Below are positions 59,613-64,000 of a DNA stretch of 64,000 bases, in pieces (within the stretch, counting starts at the first letter, position 1; each line of letters opens with the position of its first letter). A program made the translations under genes and the position numbers. The stretch comes from Stichopus chloronotus (lineage: Eukaryota > Echinodermata > Holothuroidea > Aspidochirotida > Stichopodidae). Location: contig CM037835.1 in assembly GCA_021234535.1 (NCBI GenBank), forward strand, positions 2,418,001-2,482,000, given 5' to 3'. Below the pieces are notes generated by a model. The model saw only the letters and a list, made by a program, of their open reading frames with translations. It did not search any database and was not told the DNA's origin.

Positions 59613-60846
59613 TTTTGCTCAAATATGTGATTGTCTGATGCACCAATTATCAGCTTAGGTGCAATCCGTGCTTGGACAAGAATGCTTGCATCACAGATTA
59701 ATAAGAACTAAACTTTGCTAAATAATTACTACCACCGAACTGTATAAGTTTGCAAAGTAAGCTGAAATTCACAGGTAGGTGTTAAAATCAGTGCTTCCCC
59801 AGAAACAGGAATGTAGTGAGGGGGAGGAGAAGGAAACAAGTGACCAAGGGACAGTGATACAAGTTTACAATCTTCTACTAATGTTTAATTACCAGGAAGG
59901 CATTCCACAGGGGGAAATACTTTAAGTTCTACTGAAATGTAAGTGACTTTTGAAGAAATATCTTGTGTACAGTACCGATAAAAAAAACAATGTCAGAAAG
60001 GCACAGGGGTTAGGGATATGGGGGGCTGGTAGTTGTGCTATTACCCCATTCCAACTGTTCAAATTAAGACACCAATAAGCTGAAATAGATTAACTGAGAC
60101 AAAACTCTCTGTGATAATGTTTCATCTGTCTTCCTATGTCCTTAAATTTCTTAACTTGATCACAGTGTGGACACCCACAAGCTACAGTACATGCTGATGT
60201 GACCAAGAAATCTGATAAGTCACAGCTGACCATAGTGTGCAAAATCTAAACAGTGTCTATATGCATGAACTGTTTAACCAGTTGATTACTTGTTTAACAG
60301 TATATGTTCAAGTGTTATACAGTACATGCTCTATGACTGTAACAGATCCAACTTGTGCAAATTGTCTCCTTTGAAGTTAACAAACTTGTGTACTTTCTTT
60401 CTCAAAAACTTTTTCACTCAAACCTTCCAAGTTTATTACACACGTGACTCACACAAATTTTCAATGCACCCCATACATACAGTACATAGCAAAATAGACC
60501 CAAGCCACTGCACAATCAATACATGTGTATACAGCGCAACCATACCAGTATCAGAGCCTTTAGTAGTTATCTTTCATTAGTTGTGGTGCTTAGGTCAGAG
60601 TAACCAGGAAGTTCAATTAAGATTACACTAAAATATTACAGAGGAGGGTTTGTTCATCTCTGAGCCCTTGGATTTTTTAATTGGCCAAGTGCTTCAAAAA
60701 GCTCTCTTCCAAAGGAGTTGGCAGATTAAAGAGTATCAAATGAAGACTGCACTCTTTATTTGAACTACCATATAAGAAGATACTGTACTGCTGTATATCA
60801 TTATCATGTTTGACAATTTTAGATTTTACTCTGTGGGCACTGTACA

Positions 60847-61083
60847 TTAAAGGGCATGAGCAGTCACTCCTACTTCATTTTGAAAAATCATCAAAATCCA
60901 GCAATTCTCTTCTCATTTCTCTTACATTTAGCTGAATATCAGTTCTGCATAAGCAAGGTCTAACATGCAAAAAATTCAGCAATTCAACAATAAATATAAT
61001 ATCACATAAGAAAAAAGAACTGTTCATGAATTAGCATATATGGCGGGTATACTCAATTTGGGATGACTGCATTTTCCCTTTAA
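60847..61083. mobile_element. 237-bp TTAA MITE, copy B
   Basis: Left end TTAAAGGGCATGAGCAGTC is mirrored by the right end GACTGCATTTTCCCTTTAA, with TTAA at both borders. It has no coding capacity and the same length as copy A. Confidence 0.92.
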
Positions 61084-61794
61084 TCAATTTTTACAGTAGC
61101 TGTGAAGTGCCATTTTGGTACAGCAATTCTACTGTAATGGTTTGCATCTGCGATACAGTAAATCTCCACAAAGGCCTGTTTGACTATAACCAGTGAGGAG
61201 AAACTTAATAGCTAGTTTTATAAATGGTAGGGAAGAAAATTGTATGAGGTAGTTATAAGGAGGTTATAATTGAGAAGTTTTGCTCAACTTGAGGCCACAG
61301 CTAATGTAATAAATGTTAAACAGGACGAAGAAAGTGACAAATTCAATACACATGAGGTGTGTTTTCAACTATTTTAAAGTATCAGTTGACTTTGAAGAAT
61401 GAATGTAAAGAGATAAATTGTTCCATACTGCAATCTCAGTGCACAAAAATGACTGATCCCCGAGCATGATTTGCCAACAGAGGAGAAGCAGTTCCATCGG
61501 TCTTGATCAACTCTTAAAGTATGGTTGGATCGTCATCAATGTTCATCTACAGTGAGCCTTAAGGCAGGATAGCCTCAATTTCAAAGGAATCTGAAACTTC
61601 AAAATGAATTGTGAGTATAGTCCACTTAGAGGGCAAAGATCCTAAAATCCTAAAGATCCCAAAGATCCTTCATCAGTCCAGAACTTACAGTGTACTTTTT
61701 ACAGTATGGCTTCGCAAGCTATGCCTTTGACATATGACACACAGTAAACTATAGGGCAATCTGAGCAGAAACTAAGCCTGGCTTTAATTTTCAT

Positions 61795-62105
61795 CTACTG
61801 TATAGATGTTTCCTTACTGTAGATACTATTATGGTATATACTGTACAGGTGTTTTTTCAGATATTACCATAGATTTACTGTATGGGTGGTTTTAGATCCT
61901 ACCATAGATTTACTGCATGGATGCTTTTAGATATTACCTTAGATTTACTGTTAGGATGTTTTTAGATGTCACCACAGATTTTACAGTATGGATGTTTTCA
62001 GACACTATTGTACATTTACTGTATGGATGTTTTCACATACTACCATAAATTTACTGTATGGATGGTATTAGATACTACCGCAGATTTACTGTATGGATAT
62101 TTAAG
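61795..62105. repeat. Minisatellite, about 36-38 bp unit, about eight copies
   Basis: The unit is TTTTAGATACTACCATAGAT TTACTGTATGGATG with point changes. Copies run from the TTACTGTAGATACTATTATG region to TTTACTGTATGGATATTTAA. Confidence 0.93.
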
Positions 62106-62389
62106 GTACTAACCAATACTCGATATTCTTATGAAAACAATGAACTGAACTTTTTGGGCGCTGGTACATGTTTACTGGGAGACACACTGTTCTACCAGTA
62201 CTGAATATGTATTATGTTACGATGTAAACATCAGTGTTGCAAGTCTGTCGTAGGTGCATCACTGACAAATTTCATATGTACTGTGAAGTGTGACTTAGCA
62301 ACACATAGATTTATAAACAGAGAATATGATAAGGAAAATCAAGGGGCTCGTTGACAGATGACAAAAAAGAACAGTACTATAATTCCAAG

Positions 62390-62480
62390 CAGTGGCGTAA
62401 CCAGAGGGGCAGGTGAGTCCCTGCCCCCTGGAGCCTCCCCCAGAGCCCCCCTGTCAAATGACTTCTCCATGCTTGCCCCC
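62390..62480. repeat. Dispersed repeat fragment (AGTGGCGTAACCAGAGGGGC)
   Basis: The sequence CAGTGGCGTAACCAG followed by a G/C-rich stretch on CCCTGCCCCC...AGCCCCCCTG is a common type of interspersed fragment. The - strand ORF 62377-62574 is built from it. Confidence 0.5.
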
Positions 62481-63107
62481 CATGAAATTTGAAGGAAAAA
62501 AATAAAGGCCAAAATTTTATAGGACTAGAACTTCCCAAACTGGCATTGAAAGTACCGATTTTTAGCATTTGCATGGAAAAAGGTTACTTACAATAGAGAA
62601 GTTTTGAAATCTGTATATGACAGAAGTTTTGAAAACTTCACAAATGTACAATGCAGTAGCCTTCTTATCCAAAAGTACTTGGCATCGACCATATGGCTTG
62701 GAAGTTTTACCTCCGAGGTAGCACTTCCTTTGGGCTTTGTTGGCACGTTAACAATGAATCAAACAAGTTAGATCACACAGTTTAAAGGCACAGTAGGCCA
62801 CAGGTACAATGCAGCCAAAGACTGACCTTCAAATTGTGTCATAAACATGAGGGACATGCAACGCAGTGATGTAGTGGTGAATGTGAGCCTTTACGACCAG
62901 CCTACACTAAAACCCTAGCAGGTCCCTCTTTGGCATGCAGCATAAGTAATGATTACATGTTGATATCCATCAGTGAATTATAAACCTATCGAATTCTCTT
63001 ATCATCCCCTCTACATCATTCGTAATGGAAATGTAAATTTCCAAACCTCTGTTAAAGAAATAAAGAAAATGTTAGCTGGAAATCACAATGCAAGAGAGAC
63101 TGGCAAG

Positions 63108-63196
63108 TGCCATTTCCTGCAATCTGAGCGGCATATTAAATCCAAACAAAAATTTTCTCTGTATGCTATGCGCCAGCCAATAGTGGCACCCTGCTT
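63108..63196. repeat. Dispersed ~90-bp repeat, copy 3
   Basis: Begins AGTGCCATTTCCTGCAATCT and ends GCCAGCCAATAGTGGCACCC. Same ends as copies 1 and 2 with a variable middle. Confidence 0.65.
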
Positions 63197-64000
63197 AGAT
63201 TGTGTCATTACTGCTGCCCCCTTCAACCCTTGACCCCTTCAGCCCCCCCCCCCCCCCATGATAAAGTCTGGCTATGCGCTGATTCCAAACAGCTTTTACT
63301 GTTTATATTCCACAAACATGTACTACACAGTTTCAGCACTGTTCACCTGACTACACCTTTCAATATTTTCCCACCCCACCATGCGAAAGAAAGTTATGTT
63401 TAAATGACACATGTATTCATATATAGTAAAATTAGTACTGTTAAATGTCTCATGTTTGAGCTGCTTTTACCCTGAGCTTGAAAGGCAATTGCAGTGATTA
63501 ACTTGTTTAAATTTTAATCAGATAATTCTTTGTAGGCTGGTGATGAAGTCAAAGTTTATTAAGTGTTTAAAGTAGCTTACTGCAGTAGCAGCGACTTCAT
63601 TTTAATCAAACTACTCAAATACAATTAAGAGAAAAAAGGATGAATTTTGATAATGAAACAGTTCATTCATATGAAACTTCTTCCATATTTAAGTCTTATG
63701 TTTGACCATCTTATTCCTGAATTGGGAGCACACTTATTCAATGCACTAAACTCTCACGTAATAAAGAGGCTTCATCCTCAGCTGGCTTTGCACTCACAGC
63801 TAGAGAAGATGTTGGTTAACTTTGAGAATGACACATTATTCTCGTGAAACCTCTTCAGCCAGAAATTTGTCCTAAGGGCTGCAACACTGGTTGCTACATT
63901 ATCTGTCAGGTGTAACCACAACCAAGCTACTCATAGCAAACCATGAAGATGTTTGTATCCCCATTCTACTTACAGCTCATGATCAAAAACTGATGCGTCC

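Larger units (their letters stand above)
50311..60846. other. No recognised gene
   Basis: AT-rich sequence with short homopolymers (poly-C near 52041 and at 59596-59612), one complete 237-bp MITE (51701-51937), and scattered ORFs without motifs. ORFs at 53751-54023 (-) and 57780-58022 (+) look mildly protein-like but lack splice support. Confidence 0.6.
61084..64000. other. Window end: repeats, no recognised gene
   Basis: Holds a diverged dispersed repeat (about 61310-61480), a 36-bp minisatellite (61795-62105), a GTGGCGTAACC-type repeat fragment (62390-62480), a ~90-bp repeat copy (63108-63196) and a poly-C run (63244-63258). Confidence 0.6.

Overview
The window looks like nuclear DNA of a marine invertebrate, most likely a deuterostome such as an echinoderm (an inference). 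The DNA is AT-rich and low in CpG, genes are split by 0.5-5 kb introns, and the space between exons is filled with microsatellites, minisatellites, TTAA-flanked MITEs and dispersed repeats. I see no bacterial, phage, CRISPR or operon-like structure.

Two protein genes can be rebuilt with confidence from splice signals, reading phase and recognisable family motifs. On the + strand, about 1.55-9.93 kb holds the 3' half of a DC-STAMP-domain gene (DCST1/DCST2 type). It covers the end of the DC-STAMP membrane domain and a C-terminal cysteine-rich RING-like finger, and its 5' exons lie outside the window. On the - strand, 38.25-17.53 kb holds a complete coding region of an Atos homologue (FAM214A/FAM214B; Drosophila atossa). 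Eleven coding exons join with matching phases into 888 codons plus a stop. The two genes converge, with about 7.6 kb between their stop codons.

The gap between them (9.9-17.5 kb) has a 53-54 bp tandem repeat, a TTAA MITE, a promoter-like cluster near 12.03-12.09 kb and several weak exon-like + strand segments. These may mark a third, unrecognised gene. A + strand ORF ends at 17,393 with AATAAA signals beside the 3' end of atos.

From 38.25 to 64 kb I find no recognisable coding exon. The 5' untranslated exon(s) and promoter of atos may lie there but I could not place them. The region holds repeat families with internal copies (a 237-bp TTAA MITE, a 350-bp TTAA MITE, a hairpin-ended tandem-core element resembling pearl/Helentron elements), several minisatellites and one GC-rich island near 49.6-50.3 kb with broken open frames.

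I did not find a convincing new biological system. The points most worth checking are the reading-frame break at the last exon of the DCST gene, the possible third gene between the two known ones, and the GC-rich island.
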